A stretch of 64,000 nt of DNA from Oscheius dolichura (lineage: Eukaryota; Nematoda; Chromadorea; Rhabditida; Rhabditidae), in NCBI GenBank assembly GCA_932521035.1, contig OW051494.1, positions 7,054,001-7,118,000 on the forward strand, given 5' to 3'. This document shows, in pieces, positions 33,790 through 45,963 of the stretch (its first letter is position 1; every line of letters starts with the position of its first letter). The position numbers and the translations under genes were made by a program. The notes under the pieces were generated by a model. It did no database searches and was not told the origin of the DNA. It was given only the letters and a program-made list of their open reading frames with translations.

Positions 33790-35679
33790 ATGTCATCCAA
33801 GAAAACCCCGAGAACCTTAGGAAAGAAAGGAAAAGGAAAAGTTTTAGTCCCAAAATGGAAAGTCTTCCGTGCCAAGGTGAGCTTGTTTTCTTATAAAATA
33901 CCGCCTCCAATGCCTGACAGATACTTTTTATTGTAATTTCTTCCAGCTGCCTGATACCTTACATTCAACAACCCTAGAAAATTTAGGAACCCCTTGTTTC
34001 TGTTTTCATGTGGGGAGTTAATCATTCAATCGATCAACTTATGCATGTAGCTCCTCCTGGTCTTCTTATGCCTGACGATTTCAAGGTAACCTTTCGGTTA
34101 AAAGGAAGTTGAGCGTTTTCAGGCTTATGCGAAGGTAAAAATTGATAATCATTGTTTCAACAAGGATATTATGCCTAGCCATTACAAGGTAACCTTTTCC
34201 CCAAACTTATCTATAGAGTTTTATAGGTGAAAGAATATTGCCCAAATGTATTCCGTAATTTGCGTGAACAGTTTTCTGTGGACCAAACCGAATACCTAAG
34301 ATCGCTGACTAGGTAAATCACAGTTGTATTTTCTATACACCAATTTAAAGCTACGAGCCTGAACCTGATAGTCTTGATGGTTCTAAGACTGGGTCTACTC
34401 CTCGTCTTTTTATTTCTTATGACAAGAAATTTGTTATAAAGGTATTCCCAGCGTATCTTGTTACTTAGTTTTTTAGTCTATGGATTCTGATGCTGTTGCT
34501 GAACTCCATTCTGTTCTCCGAGATTATCATGAATATGTTGTTGAGTGTCAAGGAAAAACTCTCCTCCCACAGTATCTTGGGTTATACAGGTAGTTTGTTT
34601 TGATTTCAAAATATTTATTATTTTCAGACTGACCATTGATGGGAATGAAACTTATTTGATTGTGATGCGAAATGTTTTTGGTCGTAAATACAATGTTCAC
34701 AAAAAGTTTGATCTCAAGGTATGTCATTCATTGCGACATGAAAGCCGTAACTTTTCGTTTGATTTCATTTACCGGGAATTTTTTTTCTGCAAATAGAGAA
34801 GTCCTTGCCATAGACTTTTGCACATTGTAAAGTGGTGTCTTGCATTTTCTGCATGTGCGTCACCGAGGTTAACTTGGGTGTCACGTTTCCACAAGGAAAA
34901 GTCTTTATACTTTGAATTTCTTTTACGGAGTGCTCTTTAGGGTTCTACAGTTTCACGCGCTGCTTCTGACAAAGAGAAGTCGAAAGAAGTTCCTACATTG
35001 AAAGATAATGATTTCTTGGATCAGAACATCAAACTCCGAGTTCCTGAAGAGGCAAGGCAACAACTATTGGAAATGCTTGCAAAGGATACTCAATTCCTTT
35101 CTAAACTACACCTGATGGATTACTCTTTATTAGTTGGTACGCTTTGATAACTGGGTTTAGCTTAAACGTTTCTTCAGGTATTCACGATTGCGATCGTGCA
35201 GCAGCTGAAGCAGCCAGTCGTCCTGTCGAGCAGGCGAGTGAAGAGTCGGCCGATGAGCTCGCTCCAACCCCTCCCGATTCACCCGTTCCGTCAATCGGAG
35301 CTTTTCCTTCAGTATCAGGTGGTCCGGACCTTGATGATGAATTCTATGCTATTTCTAGCCCTGCAGGTAAATTTCGTTCTATTTATTTTCTACGGTTTAA
35401 TCAATCAATTTATTCTTTTACCTTTTAGAAAGCGATAAACGTCTCATTTATTTTATCGGCCTTGTGGATATTTTGACGTACTATGGTGTTAAAAAGAGGA
35501 CCGCAGCTGCTGCAAAAACCATGAAATATGGATCCGATGTGGAAAATATTAGCACCGTTAAACCAGAACAGGTGATAATGTTATATTCATACATTTTCAT
35601 TTTATTATTTCATGCAAATAATATGTTTCAGTATGCTCGCCGACTTCTTGAATTTGTAACCCGAGCCGTAACACCATGA
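33790..35679 (+). CDS. ppk-2: Phosphatidylinositol 5-phosphate 4-kinase (PIP4K, type II)
   Basis: It converts PI5P to PI(4,5)P2. Seen in order: PKWKVFRAK, EPLVSVFMWGVNHSIDQL, LMPDDFKAYAKVKIDNHCF, VFRNLREQF, KKFVIKSMDSDAVAELH, LLPQYLGLYRLTIDG, DLKGSTVSRAASDKEKSK, MDYSLLVGIHD, an insert with Pro/Ser, and GLVDILTYYGVKKRTAAAAKT..PEQYARR. This is the full PIP4K kinase fold including the lysine-rich specificity loop. Spacing of the family motifs is normal. Introns are short to moderate and AT-rich. An AATAAA lies near 36.02 kb. The C. elegans counterpart is ppk-2. Confidence 0.95.
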
Positions 35680-36122
35680 TCTTCCTTCAGTCTAACCTGA
35701 CAGCTTAAATCTCACTTACAATTGCTACATGCTCTCTTTCTCTCAAAATCTCTTGACCAATTGTGTGCCCATTTGTATATTGTTGCCGTTCCTCGCCTTT
35801 CAGGCTTCACTTTTCCTAAAACAATTTTACTCATTTAGAGAGTATTATCTTGAGCTTATTTATTCCCCATAGGTGGTCTCCAATTGCCCTACCGTATAAT
35901 ATGTTTCCCACTCAGCCGAATTGGAAGTAACGGTAAAACATCCACTTTTACCCAATACAGGAGACGTTTACTTATAACTGCTTTATTTCTTGTTGTACAG
36001 ATCGATGACTACCCTGCTTAATAAACCTTTTGTAATGTTAACTTTCTTTGTTATAAAATGGAGTTTCCATAGAACGAATACCTCTGTCATAATAACCTAG
36101 GCATTCCTAACCCTTTGTGAAG

Positions 36123-38565
36123 ATGGAGGAGGAGGAAAAGGTGAAAGTAGTTGTCCGCTGTAGACCTATCTCAAATCAAGAGATCAACCAAGGTCACACG
36201 AATTCTGTGAACTCAAGTGCTGAGGATAATTCCATTAGTATAGTCAACCCAGCCGCTAAACAGGTACAAGTGATTAGTGAGCTACTGAGCGGAAGATTGT
36301 GTAGGAGCCACAGCGAACATTCTTCTTTGATGCCGTGTTTCCACCTGATTGTGATCAAATGAGGATTTACAATGTAGCTGCTCGTCCAATCGTTGAGAAT
36401 GTTCTGAAAGGGTATAACGGTAAAATATATCGAGCACATCACAAATAAAACACTTTTTAGGTACCATTTTTGCATATGGCCAAACGGGAACGGGTAAAAC
36501 TTTCACCATGACTGGCGACTTGGAAAAGCCGGAACTTCGGGGAATTATTCCCAATTCATTTGCTCACATCTTTGATCACATAGCCAAGTGCAAGGAGAAT
36601 ACGACATTCCTCGTTAGAGTCTCCTACCTAGAAATATACAATGAGGAAATCCGAGATCTTCTGGATAAGGAAGGAGGAGCAACGAATCTGGAAATAAAGG
36701 TAGAGGGAGTGGGAGCCGGAAGATGACGAGATTATTAGGAAAGGGCAGATGTCGGAGTCTACGTCAAAAATCTCTCATCGATAACCGTGAGCAATGCCGA
36801 TCACATGCAAAAGATTATGGAATTTGGTAACAAAAACAGTGAGTTACAAAATAACAAAAGGAAAAAAGAACGAAGAATTTAGGAAAGGTGGGGGCGACAA
36901 TGATGAATGTGGAGAGCAGCAGATCGCACGCCATGTTCACCGTGACCATTGGTTAGTTAGACTTGTTCAATTTGGCCATTTCCGTATGTTCAGAGTGCGC
37001 TACGAATGGCCACGTCACCCAGGGCAAGCTACAACTGGTCGATTTGGCTGGAAGTGAGCGGCAGAGTAAGACGGGAGCAGCCGGGGAGCGGCTCAAGGAG
37101 GCCGCCAAGATCAACCTCTCCCTATCCACTTTGGGAAATGTCATCAGCGCCCTCGTCGACAACAAATCCACCCATGTGCCCTACAGAAATTCTAAACTGA
37201 CTCGTCTTCTACAGGATTCCCTGGGAGGAAATTCCAAAACTGTCATGGTCGGGACAGTCCTCCTCAAATAAATAGATCCATTTAGATAGCCAACGTCGGG
37301 CCGGCTTCGTACAATTATGACGAGACACTGTCCACGTTGAGATATGCCAATCGGGCGAAGAATATCAAGAACGTGGCCAGGATAAACGAAGATCCGAAAG
37401 ACGCGCAGCTCAGGAAATTACAACTGGAAGTGGAGATGCTGAAGAAACAACTCGCAGGTTGGATTGATTAAAATATAAAAAAGAGATAAAAAAATATTAG
37501 AAGAAGAACATGAAATGAATGGAGAAAATGAAGAAGATTGGGAAGAAAAGATGAACCAGATGGAGAAGGATCTGGAGAGACAAAGGGAGGAGCTGGTGAA
37601 CAGGGACGGGGGAGCAGATGACCCGGAGACGAGGAGACTCGTACAGGAAATGATGCAACGGTAATTATTGACAATGAAATTTTTTAAAAAACAGAAGATA
37701 TTTAGGGAAGCGGAATTGAAGAGAGTCCGATCGGAACACGAGAATCTACGGTCTAAACTGAGCCAGATGGAGAGCAAACTGATCGTGGGAGGAGAAAACA
37801 TGCTGGAGAAGGCCGAAATGCAGGCGAGACTACTGGACGAGAGCAATCAGTAAGAGGAGATTATATAAAATAGAACGAAAAATAACAGGGAATTGGAGAA
37901 GTCACGCAATCAGGAGTCGGAGCTACGGACGAGGATGATGGAGACGGCGGCGGCTAGGGAGGACATCGAGGAACGGTAGGGTTACTGTACGGGAAGAGAA
38001 AAGAACGGGCCAGATATTCTTCACTTCAAGACGAAGCAACCATGAAAACGAGGAAGATCCGACGGGTATGGAATGAACTGAACGAGGCGAAAGCCGAGCT
38101 GGGGGACATGGAGGCGGAACATCAGCGGGAGGTCGAGGGGATGTTGGACAGCATCCGGGAACTGAAGAAGGAACTGCTCCTGAATATGATGATCATCGAT
38201 GAGTACATCCCTTCGGAGTATGTTGAACTCATCGAAAAGGTACCATTTCACTCACAAAAGAATAGAATCCTCCTATAGTATGTCTCCTGGAATGAGGAGA
38301 TTGGCGACTGGCAACTAAAAGCCGTGGCCTATACGGGGAACAACATGCGCGAGGCAGTCATCCCCCCGGTGGAACCGATCCAACTCGACTCGAATCAGGC
38401 CATCCTCCTCTACTACTCCTATCGGTCGGATACCGGTGCCAATACGACCGAGTCGCGACCACCCACAAGGACTGGCAAGAAGTGAGATACCCTACTGTCG
38501 ATAGTTAAATAACGATAATATTCAGAGAAAGAAACGTAGCCAAGCTACAGGCACTTTTGAAGTGA
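36123..38565 (+). CDS. klp-20: Kinesin-2 motor subunit (KIF3A / KLP-20)
   Basis: An N-terminal kinesin motor: [14 protein letters not shown]-loop [10 protein letters not shown], switch I region [12 protein letters not shown], switch [24 protein letters not shown] and neck [11 protein letters not shown] long coiled coil follows, then the tail [20 protein letters not shown], which is characteristic of KIF3A rather than KIF3B. Roughly 650 residues. The protein is a subunit of heterotrimeric kinesin-2, which drives anterograde intraflagellar transport in cilia. About a dozen introns of 35-45 nt interrupt it. One begins GTCGGG inside 37.25-37.29 kb and must be removed to give KTVMIANVGPA. The start is the ATG at 36123 within TGAAGATGGAGG. 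Confidence 0.95.
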
Positions 38566-38925
38566 ACTTATATACATATTGTACAGTAATCCTAAAGATG
38601 CAATCATCCTCTCTAGTTGCCATCACATGTCTTTTCGTGATCTCTCGTGCGATCTTTCTACATAATCTCTTGCCGTTACGTGTGCAATAAATTGTTGACG
38701 AACTACTGTACCCGCCATTCAAAAGCGACTCTTCATAGGCACAAAACTTCTATACGAACAGAAAAACGAAGCCTTACAATGTTCTAAAGTTGAAACTTCT
38801 CAAAAAATGTTATAATCTCAATTTTATTATTTAAAAAAACGACTACATAGAATATATAACAACAAACAAAAAAATATGCACATACCCGTTAATCTGTAAT
38901 ATCTTTTTCGTCAGAACTATCACTA

Positions 38926-41069
38926 TCACTGTTGTTCGGATTCTCTCTGGTCAAATATTTCTAAAGCTTTGTAGTAATTGTCCATTTTAAAACATAGGAA
39001 CCCGTCTTTTGTAATAACCTGAATGCCAGCTACTTGAATGAATGATGAAAATTTACATAATATTTCGGCTCATTTTCTTCTTCGATAGGAAATATGTTTC
39101 TAGCACCGAGTTGTTGAAATTGCATATCATACGCTGTTGTGAATAACTGAATCTTTTCTAAATCATGTTTGTAAAGATAAGCATCTAAACAAAACCTTTC
39201 AAAGTAAAGTTTCGATTTAATTTTGAAAGGATTTCTGTATCGCATTCAGTTAAATGTATTTTAGCGTGAGAATAGATGCATTCAACTTCTGACATCGATG
39301 GATCGTAGATATGAATTCCGCTGATTCCATAGTCAAGCAACCTAAAGCATTTGGTGCAAAACAAAATCTGTTTACATTTCGGCTAGACGATCCATGTGGA
39401 AATACTTCTTTTTCATCTTCGTTTTAGAAATAGCATCATCCTTTATACATTTTAGCAGAAGACGTAAAAACAAGCTAAATCGATCAGGAGAAATAAAAGC
39501 ACGTTCTGTGAAAACCTAAATAAACTCTCTGCAGAAGCATACCAAGCAATAAGCCTACCTTATTGCACGCTTCTTCAAAAGCAATTGCTCCTATTTTTAC
39601 TCTATCATATGATCTAATGTACTCTTTCAACAGTTCTACTGTTAATTCATTCCAGGCTTCTTTGCAACCTTTAATACTTTTCAGCATAATATTCCCAATC
39701 CTTTTAAAATTGATGGATTTAGTCAGATCAGCTAATTCAGAACGATCGCGACGCATAATAGCTTTTCTATAGTTCTAAACGGAATAGTGAATTATTTGCA
39801 ACGACTCATTTACTCGATGGAAAGTTCTAGTTATTGGGAATACTTTAACCACCCTATCAACAGTATTCCAAAGACATTTCCAATGTTTCCGTCCAACATT
39901 TCCATTGATATTAAGAAAATGCCCAAGTCCCGCTTGAAATTTTAGCAAGGGACTTCCAACAATCTGAAATACGTCTATGGATACTTTTATAGCAACTACT
40001 AACTTTAACAGCTTCATACTGAATATACTTGCATTTAGGATAGGCTTCAACATAATTTATTAAATCAGCCAAATGCAAAATTTTACTGTTTCTGGAAACA
40101 CATTGCAAAATAAGAAAAAAGGCACCTTTTTCGATACTGGATTGACACTTTTCCACTAACAACAGCGTCATCAAAAATAATGTGCATCCGTCTGTGAATT
40201 TGATAGCCACACCTGCATTCAAGATCTTTACCTGTAAATGAGATTAGTGGCTATATGAAAAGAAAATCCTACACATTCGGGGCCAAAAGTTAGCATTTTC
40301 ACTGAAGTATCGTCTGTCGATCGCTTCTTGGCTCATCTAAAACGAAAACCTTTAATTTTCCTTTATTGAATATTAACGAATTCTTCTTCACGATCTCCCA
40401 TTCCAGCATATTTGAGAGCTTGATCTAGTGGTATATTATATTCTTCGGCAAATTCCTTCCAATTATTACGTATTATTTCATCTTCCTCAGGAATGAAGTC
40501 TTGCTTATACTTATATTGAATATTTAGAAAAATAGCTATCGCATTAAATGTTGAGCAAACCATGTTCTCGTAATCGCCAAATCATTTCAGACGATGGATA
40601 AGGATAGCTTGCAACGTGGTGGAACAAAAAACCATCGTCCGCATGAACTCCTTTTTCTGGAAGAACTACTGTTCTTGTAAATCCTCGTTTCATGACTGAA
40701 AAAAAAAGTTCAATAAGAAATAATGAAAATTTGATATGTAGAAGAGATGTTGAAGAAATGAACAGCCACTTTAAATGTAAAACTACACAAACCCAGTTCA
40801 TGTGATCGCCTAATCATTCGAGATTTTGGAGGAGGATGGCTTGCAATATAATCGTCAGCATGATTTTTTTCTTCTGGGTGAATGATTGTCTTTGTAAATC
40901 CTCGTTTCATGACTGAAAAGTAAAAGCATTTTTAAAAATACAATTATTATGGTAGTAATTTGTGAAAGTAAAAATGATGAACGCACATATGGCTGAACAG
41001 ACACAAGAGAAATAAGTCGGTCAGATGTGAAAAAGAAAAAGTAGGCACACCCCACGCGAATTTACGCAT
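38926..41069 (-). CDS. Unrecognised AT-rich multi-exon gene with duplicated exon
   Basis: About twelve exons can be chained in phase from MRKFAW (41069) to ..FDQRESEQQ (stop at 38926). The first two internal exons (40793-40912 and 40561-40695) are tandem duplicates starting VMKRGFT and HADD. The next has PEEDEIIRNNWKEFAEEYNIP, then GKDLECRCGYQIHRRMHIIFDD, LADLINYVEAYPKCKY, LLKFQAGLGHFLNING..KHWKCLWNTVDRVVKVFP, ELADLTKSINFKRIGNIML, ISPDRFSLFLRLLLKCI, MLLDYGISGIHIYDPSMSEV and DGFLCFKMDNYYKAL. The chain looks like a conserved globular protein with an N-terminal Myb/SANT-like helical stretch, but I do not recognise the family. Codons are strongly AT-rich, like the AspRS and PIP4K genes. Exon 1 (19 nt) is the least certain. 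Confidence 0.7.
40561..40912 (-). repeat. Tandem exon duplication
   Basis: Exons 40793-40912 (120 nt) and 40561-40695 (135 nt) both start TCATGAAACGAGGATTTACAA, both enter and leave in phase 1, and code for related 40- and 45-residue units. The second copy has extra residues and changed charges. Confidence 0.8.
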
Positions 41070-41186
41070 GCTGTATAACAGCGTGCTTTTGAACGTTGGA
41101 GAATATAAAGGAACTTTCAGGAAACTTCTCATTCAAGGATCGCGTGTATTCTTCACCTACTACCAAACGAACATATTCCGAGAGAA

Positions 41187-41199
41187 CCCCCCCCCCCCC
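41187..41199. repeat. Poly-C tract, 13 nt
   Basis: A run of 13 C residues in the gap between the AT-rich unknown gene and the RING gene. It is the second long C tract in the window. Confidence 0.9.
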
Positions 41200-41483
41200 A
41201 TACTCAGTGCTACAGGCTTTTAGAAGTGTTCTTCGGTATTTTATTCTATAGCCATCTCGATAAGGAAACTATCCTCCACTCGCCATTAGAGATTGCCCGC
41301 TCAAGTCGTCTCGTGATTATTTCATATAACCTCTTGTTGTAAGCGTATTCCTAAGCCTGTACTGTCTGCCTCTCGAGGAAGCGATATCAGAAAAGCTGAT
41401 ACTTTGCAGCAAAAGCCAAGCCTCAGTGCGTCGCTGCCTCCTCAAATGGAGTTCCGTTAGCTTTTCTCATTATCACGAGAAGA

Positions 41484-42527
41484 ATGCCGGTCGACTGTGC
41501 TGTCTGCCTCTCTCCCTACAGTAAGCTCTTCTCCCAGTATATAATTAAATCCTCCTCCAGATTTCCGCGCCTACCCCGTCGTCGGGAGATGCGGCCACTC
41601 GATCTGCCAGCTGTGCTCGTCCAATCTTCGGAGCAGAAACTGTCCCATCTGTCGATCGCGGGGAGCCTTTACTGATCCTGCCAGGAACCATCGAGCTTAC
41701 GGTAATTGACTTCTGATTGCTTCCTTCTATTCGAACCTATTCCAGAAATGATGCAAGAGGTAATGATCCGGAAGGATGCCGATAAGGTCCTGCTAGAACG
41801 ACTCAACCGAGCACAAGAAGACGTCCGGAGGACAAGGGAGATCGTTAACCGTAAGGGGATACAGCGCCTCCAATAATTACGATCCCTTTCAGGTATGAAA
41901 GCTCAGTACGAGCCTCAAGATTATATGGACACCGATTCGGACAACTTCAGCCTGGATGATGAAGGTGCCAGGGACATGGATCCCTTCGATCTGATTATGC
42001 CGATGGGAAGAGGTGAAGTGGTAGGGATAACCCGGGAGATGATGGGTGGATGTCTATTTCAGGTCAGGAGACAGCGTCCAGTAGGGGACGGCCTCGTCCG
42101 GATTAGGCGTCTGCCGCCCGCCGTCCATCCCCGGTACCAGCCAACTGCTCACCGGGAATGGATGCCGATCAACCAGGAGAGACGCGGCCGAGATCAGTCA
42201 AGAGACATCCGACCACATATACAGAATACTGTAAGTTATTGCCCTACTCCTATATCAATGTCCCATTTAGCAGCAATGGCCAGGAGCCAACCAGCCGACT
42301 CCCCCAAATTACGGTGTTCCAACTTATGGCCAAGTGAACCATTCTCAATTCATCCCAGCCGGTACATGGTATCAAGTGGTAAGTCTCGGTTCTTCTCCAC
42401 AGTTAACCGCCCCGTTCAGGTCCAGCCCGTCCAGCCGGCTCCCGTCCTCCCGACGTATCCCTTCGCTGTCCACCAGTACAATCCCCGAAACCTGGTCCCC
42501 TTCCCTTTCTATCCTCCTCAACAATAA
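41484..42527 (+). CDS. RING-finger protein, probable E3 ubiquitin ligase
   Basis: The first two exons (41484-41520, 41561-41701) give an N-terminal C3HC4 RING: CAVC, then GRCGHSICQLC and NCPIC. Exon 41746-41850 adds a basic helical stretch (VMIRKDADKVLLERLNRAQE), and the next starts with an acidic segment (DTDSDNFSLDDEG). The end is Pro/Tyr/Gln-rich (PPNYGVPTYGQVNH.., YPFAVHQYNP..FPFYPPQQ) with TAA at 42525-42527 followed by AATAAA. RING at the N-terminus and a low-complexity tail fit a substrate-recruiting E3. The middle (about 42.01-42.23 kb) can be read with or without an extra intron; only the version without one keeps frame with the last exons, so that part is uncertain. Confidence 0.8.
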
Positions 42528-42776
42528 ATATCATCTCTTATTGTCTTTTTTTCATCTGAAGATGAAAAGTATGCACTGTAGCCGGTTCAAAATCTGCTCC
42601 GTGGTTTGTTCTCCCGCCTGATTCATAGTCTCGATAAGACGGGCCTCCCTTGACTTTTTCTCTCCCCCAAATCCTCTTATCAGTGTCTTTTTCTGTTCAA
42701 AACAAACGAGAGATATCCGGTTCATCAGCTGCTCAAGTGAGATCAAAGCATTAAAATGGAGGAGGAGGGCGGGAGG

Positions 42777-43847
42777 TTAGAGGCCGAGTTTGGAACGAGG
42801 GGCACAGTGGCCGCAGGGGGCGATGCCGTTCTCATCGCAGGTGGCGCACTTCAGTCGGACGGAGAACGTCTGCCCGGCCTTCTTTCCACCCCGGCACTTG
42901 GAGCACACGGTGTAGCCGCTTCCCTGGCAGAAGGAACAGTCTCGCCGGCCTTTGAAATCGCGGAGCAGCTCGCCCAGCTGGCGCTTCTCATTCTCTTGAA
43001 TGAGGGTGCCGTCGTTCTGAAATTGGCATGTTTGTCAGGGAGACGACTGAACAAAGCGGCGGACAACAATGGGAATCAGCTGTTTTCGCGAGAAAAGCGA
43101 GAACCACAGTAAAATGCCCGTATTCAACGGCTGCTTTTTTTTGTTTTCTTGAAAACGCGAGAAAAAACAGGGACCGAGAAGAACAAGACGAGGGATCAAA
43201 AAATCCGAGACGATTTCCAAATCTCTGCCATTTTCTGTTCTCTGATAAAATCTTGCTCTGGTCTTCCCGCACCCTGCCGATAACCGAGGTTGTAAAGATG
43301 CTTTTGAGAGAGACGGCCTACCCCGAAGTATTTCCCGTTGACGTAGACCATCGGCAGACTGTCGAAGATCAGCTCCCGGTCCGTCTTCTCCAACTTCATC
43401 CGGTCCAGGAGCTCGTCCACATATGAAGGATAAAGGTTCAGGTCGCGGACTTCCACCTGAAATGGGAGCCATTGACTCTGCCAGAATGGGGAGACGCACC
43501 CGAATGTTGTGTGCCTTCAGGAGGTCAACGCTGTCCCGGCACCTCTCCCAAACCCGACGGTGGATGCCACAGGATGTGATGTAAACAACCACTTTGTGTT
43601 GCTCCGCCGCGATGTAATCTTTCTGGAAATGGTCTCTGTCCTCCCCTGGCATCTCTTTTCTCACCTTCCACTGTTCCTTGTTTCGCATCCTCCGGATCGT
43701 GTTGAACACGTGGAGCTTCCTCCCCCGGACGGAGCCATCCCTCGTCAGGAGACTCTGCTCCTGGTCGAGTTCCCTCTCCAACTCGAGTCTCATCCGGTGG
43801 AGATCCAGTAACATGGCACGGATGTCCAGCGAAGAGCGCATTTGCAT
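42777..43847 (-). CDS. GRXCR-type glutaredoxin domain, cysteine-rich protein
   Basis: Three exons (43500-43847, 43322-43456, 42777-43016) give about 240 residues. The core is glutaredoxin-like (VVVYITSCGIHRRVWERC..LLKAHNIRVEVRDL, then SLPMVYVNGKYFG). The usual CPYC redox pair is missing, as in GRXCR1/2. The C-terminus has four Cys pairs (CSFCQGSGYTVCSKC, CATCDENGIAPCGHC). In vertebrates GRXCR proteins act in hair-cell stereocilia. The start is taken at 43847, right after a GTTCAG acceptor; an alternative upstream exon series in 43.95-44.5 kb could extend the N-terminus in the same frame. The 305-nt intron is long for this locus. Confidence 0.85.
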
Positions 43848-43859
43848 CCTGAACGGGGG

Positions 43860-44541
43860 AGAGAATAAGGAGATTAGAAGGCAAACAAGGAAAAGGAGAT
43901 GGTACAGTTGTAAACAAGAAGGAAAACATTGAAAAAAGAGAAAAAGAGTATAAGAAATGGCACAGGACCAGCTGGGCGGCGGCCTGTCATCCAAGCCTTT
44001 CCTGGTCCGACGACTGGCTGTCACACTGCTGGGAGCAGTCTCGTCCGTTGTACAAATAAGCGAAAAGTGACGAGAAGAGGAGGGGACATCTCGAGTACGG
44101 GATGACGAAGACGGAAACGAGATAGCCGAGGAATCTACGAGGGAATGGAGCGGAGTAGATGGGCGGATGCTTATCTCCAAAGACAGAGCCAGCGCCTTCA
44201 ACGACTGTGGCCATTTCGAGGGAGATAAGCCGCAGGGGAGACGCGAAGTCAATGGGTGGGTCATCAGATGTTTTTCATGGTCATGGAGACTCACTTTCTG
44301 GTCGCTGGGGGAAATGAAGCTGTCCCACAGACTCATCACATGGCTTATCAAAGCAACATGACTGTCGAGGAGCCTCCTTCCGGCGGGGAATGATATTAAA
44401 AATAGTGGGTAGAGAAGGACATCGGAAGTAGACAAAGAGTCTGATCTGCCCCGTAGCTGACTGTGGGCCACAGGGCATGGAATCAGATGCCCTGGCTATC
44501 CTGAGGGGCATAAAAAAGCTGACCTCCATCTGGCCTATCAT
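43860..44541 (-). other. Possible upstream exons of the GRXCR gene
   Basis: Two minus-strand frames run through this stretch. One is Ser-rich (SSAISFPSSSSRTRDVPSSSRH..) and could join the GRXCR exon in phase 2 through a donor near 43.97 kb. The other reads VEGAGSVFGDKHPPIYSAPFPRRFLG. A GTGAGT donor and CCACAG acceptor (about 44.29 and 44.21 kb) are shared by both readings. I cannot decide between them. Confidence 0.35.
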
Positions 44542-45205
44542 GACCCTCTCGATTTTTGAATATTAGAGCTATTTGTGGCCTCTTCCCCCGTCTGCCTCCT
44601 CTGTCCCCCACTTTCCTTGGTATCTTCCTCCCTCAATTTCTTCTGATACGTACAGCTGAGTCTCTTAAAAAAAGTCCAAAATGCGTCAGCACTCTTGCCC
44701 CACCATCTCCAATAAAACGCCTTGAATTGCTATCGATTAGCCCTTATCGGCCGATGGCGTCTATGAGCTCAGCTTCCACTTCTGCCAATGTTCTCTTACA
44801 CCCTTTCCTCCTGTCTAATTGAAGGTATTCACTGAATTCTGTACCCCGTGCCCCCTGCTTCCATCCTCTCGAATTAGTTAGCCAGCAGTTTCAACTGCCA
44901 GCCGTCTAGCCGTGATTGTCTGGGCTCACCTCCCACAGGCGGCACAGGATGCATTAGTACTGTGGCAGAGCAACTCTTATCGATTTTGGCCGTCCTTTTT
45001 GTTTCTTTTTGTTCCTATTGCAAGACACCTGCACGACAAGCTATTTATTCCCATAATCATATATTTTATGTGAGGAAGGCCAACTACTCTTTGTTGGTGG
45101 CGCGGCTCCTAAACTGGGCCACTAGCCGAGGCACTCTCCTTTTTGCCCAACTTCCTATCCTCCGTGTCTTCCTGGTCTCTGTCCACAAAATAAACCCATC
45201 TCAGA

Positions 45206-45501
45206 ATGGCTGTCGATCTCCGCCAGGACCTGGAGTGGACCGATTACTTCGGTGCCCTGGCTGTGTGGTGCATCTTCTTCTTTATAATGTTCGTCGTCTC
45301 TGTCACCTGCATCAATTGGTTCTGTATTGGCAAGGAAGACGACATCACAGTCTTCGAAGAGGTTCGGCCTTCCCTCGTCCTCCTCCCCATCTATCCTCCT
45401 TTCAGTACGGTTATAACCACAAGATCGCCATGCGCATGGGTCCCCATCGTCCGTCCTTCATCGCCAAGCAAGTCCGCGAGCCGAAGACCGTCCATGAGTA
45501 A
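45206..45501 (+). CDS. Small single-pass membrane protein (83 aa)
   Basis: Two exons (45206-45361, 45406-45501) joined in phase 0 across a 44-nt intron. The chain begins MAVDLRQDLEWTDYFG, has one strongly hydrophobic helix (ALAVWCIFFFIMFVVSVTCI), then acidic GKEDDITVFEE and a basic C-terminal part (GYNHKIAMRMGPHR..) ending KTVHE. No signal peptide is present, so the helix is likely the anchor. I do not recognise the family. Coding status rests on composition, the clean intron and the TAA stop. Confidence 0.7.
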
Positions 45502-45963
45502 CTCGTCTCCCCTTCTCCTCCCCGTACCGTAGCCAGGTCACAAATAATCGTAAAAATCTTTATTACTAGTAGTATTTTTGTGTTCGTTGTGTTCCCAGAC
45601 GGTGTCATGGAATATAAAGAAATGTGTGAATGGCACTGTGGGGGACGGGGGACTGAGGTGAGATCGGGAAAGTGGAGTGAATGTAATCACCAGGGGAGGA
45701 TGGGCGGGAGGACGGGAAAAACATAAGAATATCCTATAATATGCTCTGATATTATAACGCGAACCTGTAAGGGGAGGGACAATCAAGGGCGGATAACCGA
45801 GGAGGGATCACAGGGATTGGTGGCAAGGCAAGGGGGAGATACAAGTACAGAGAGCAACACTTATTTGACGAGTGTTATTGATTTGAGCCATGATATACGG
45901 AAGACGACGTTGAAGGCAGCTGAAGGGCAAGAGGAGTGGAGGAGGAGGAGGCGAGAAGGGCGG

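Noticed and set aside
43035..44471. 478-codon open frame on the minus strand
   Set aside because: Its central part is the true GRXCR exon, but it runs through introns on both sides; the family match continues only with splicing.
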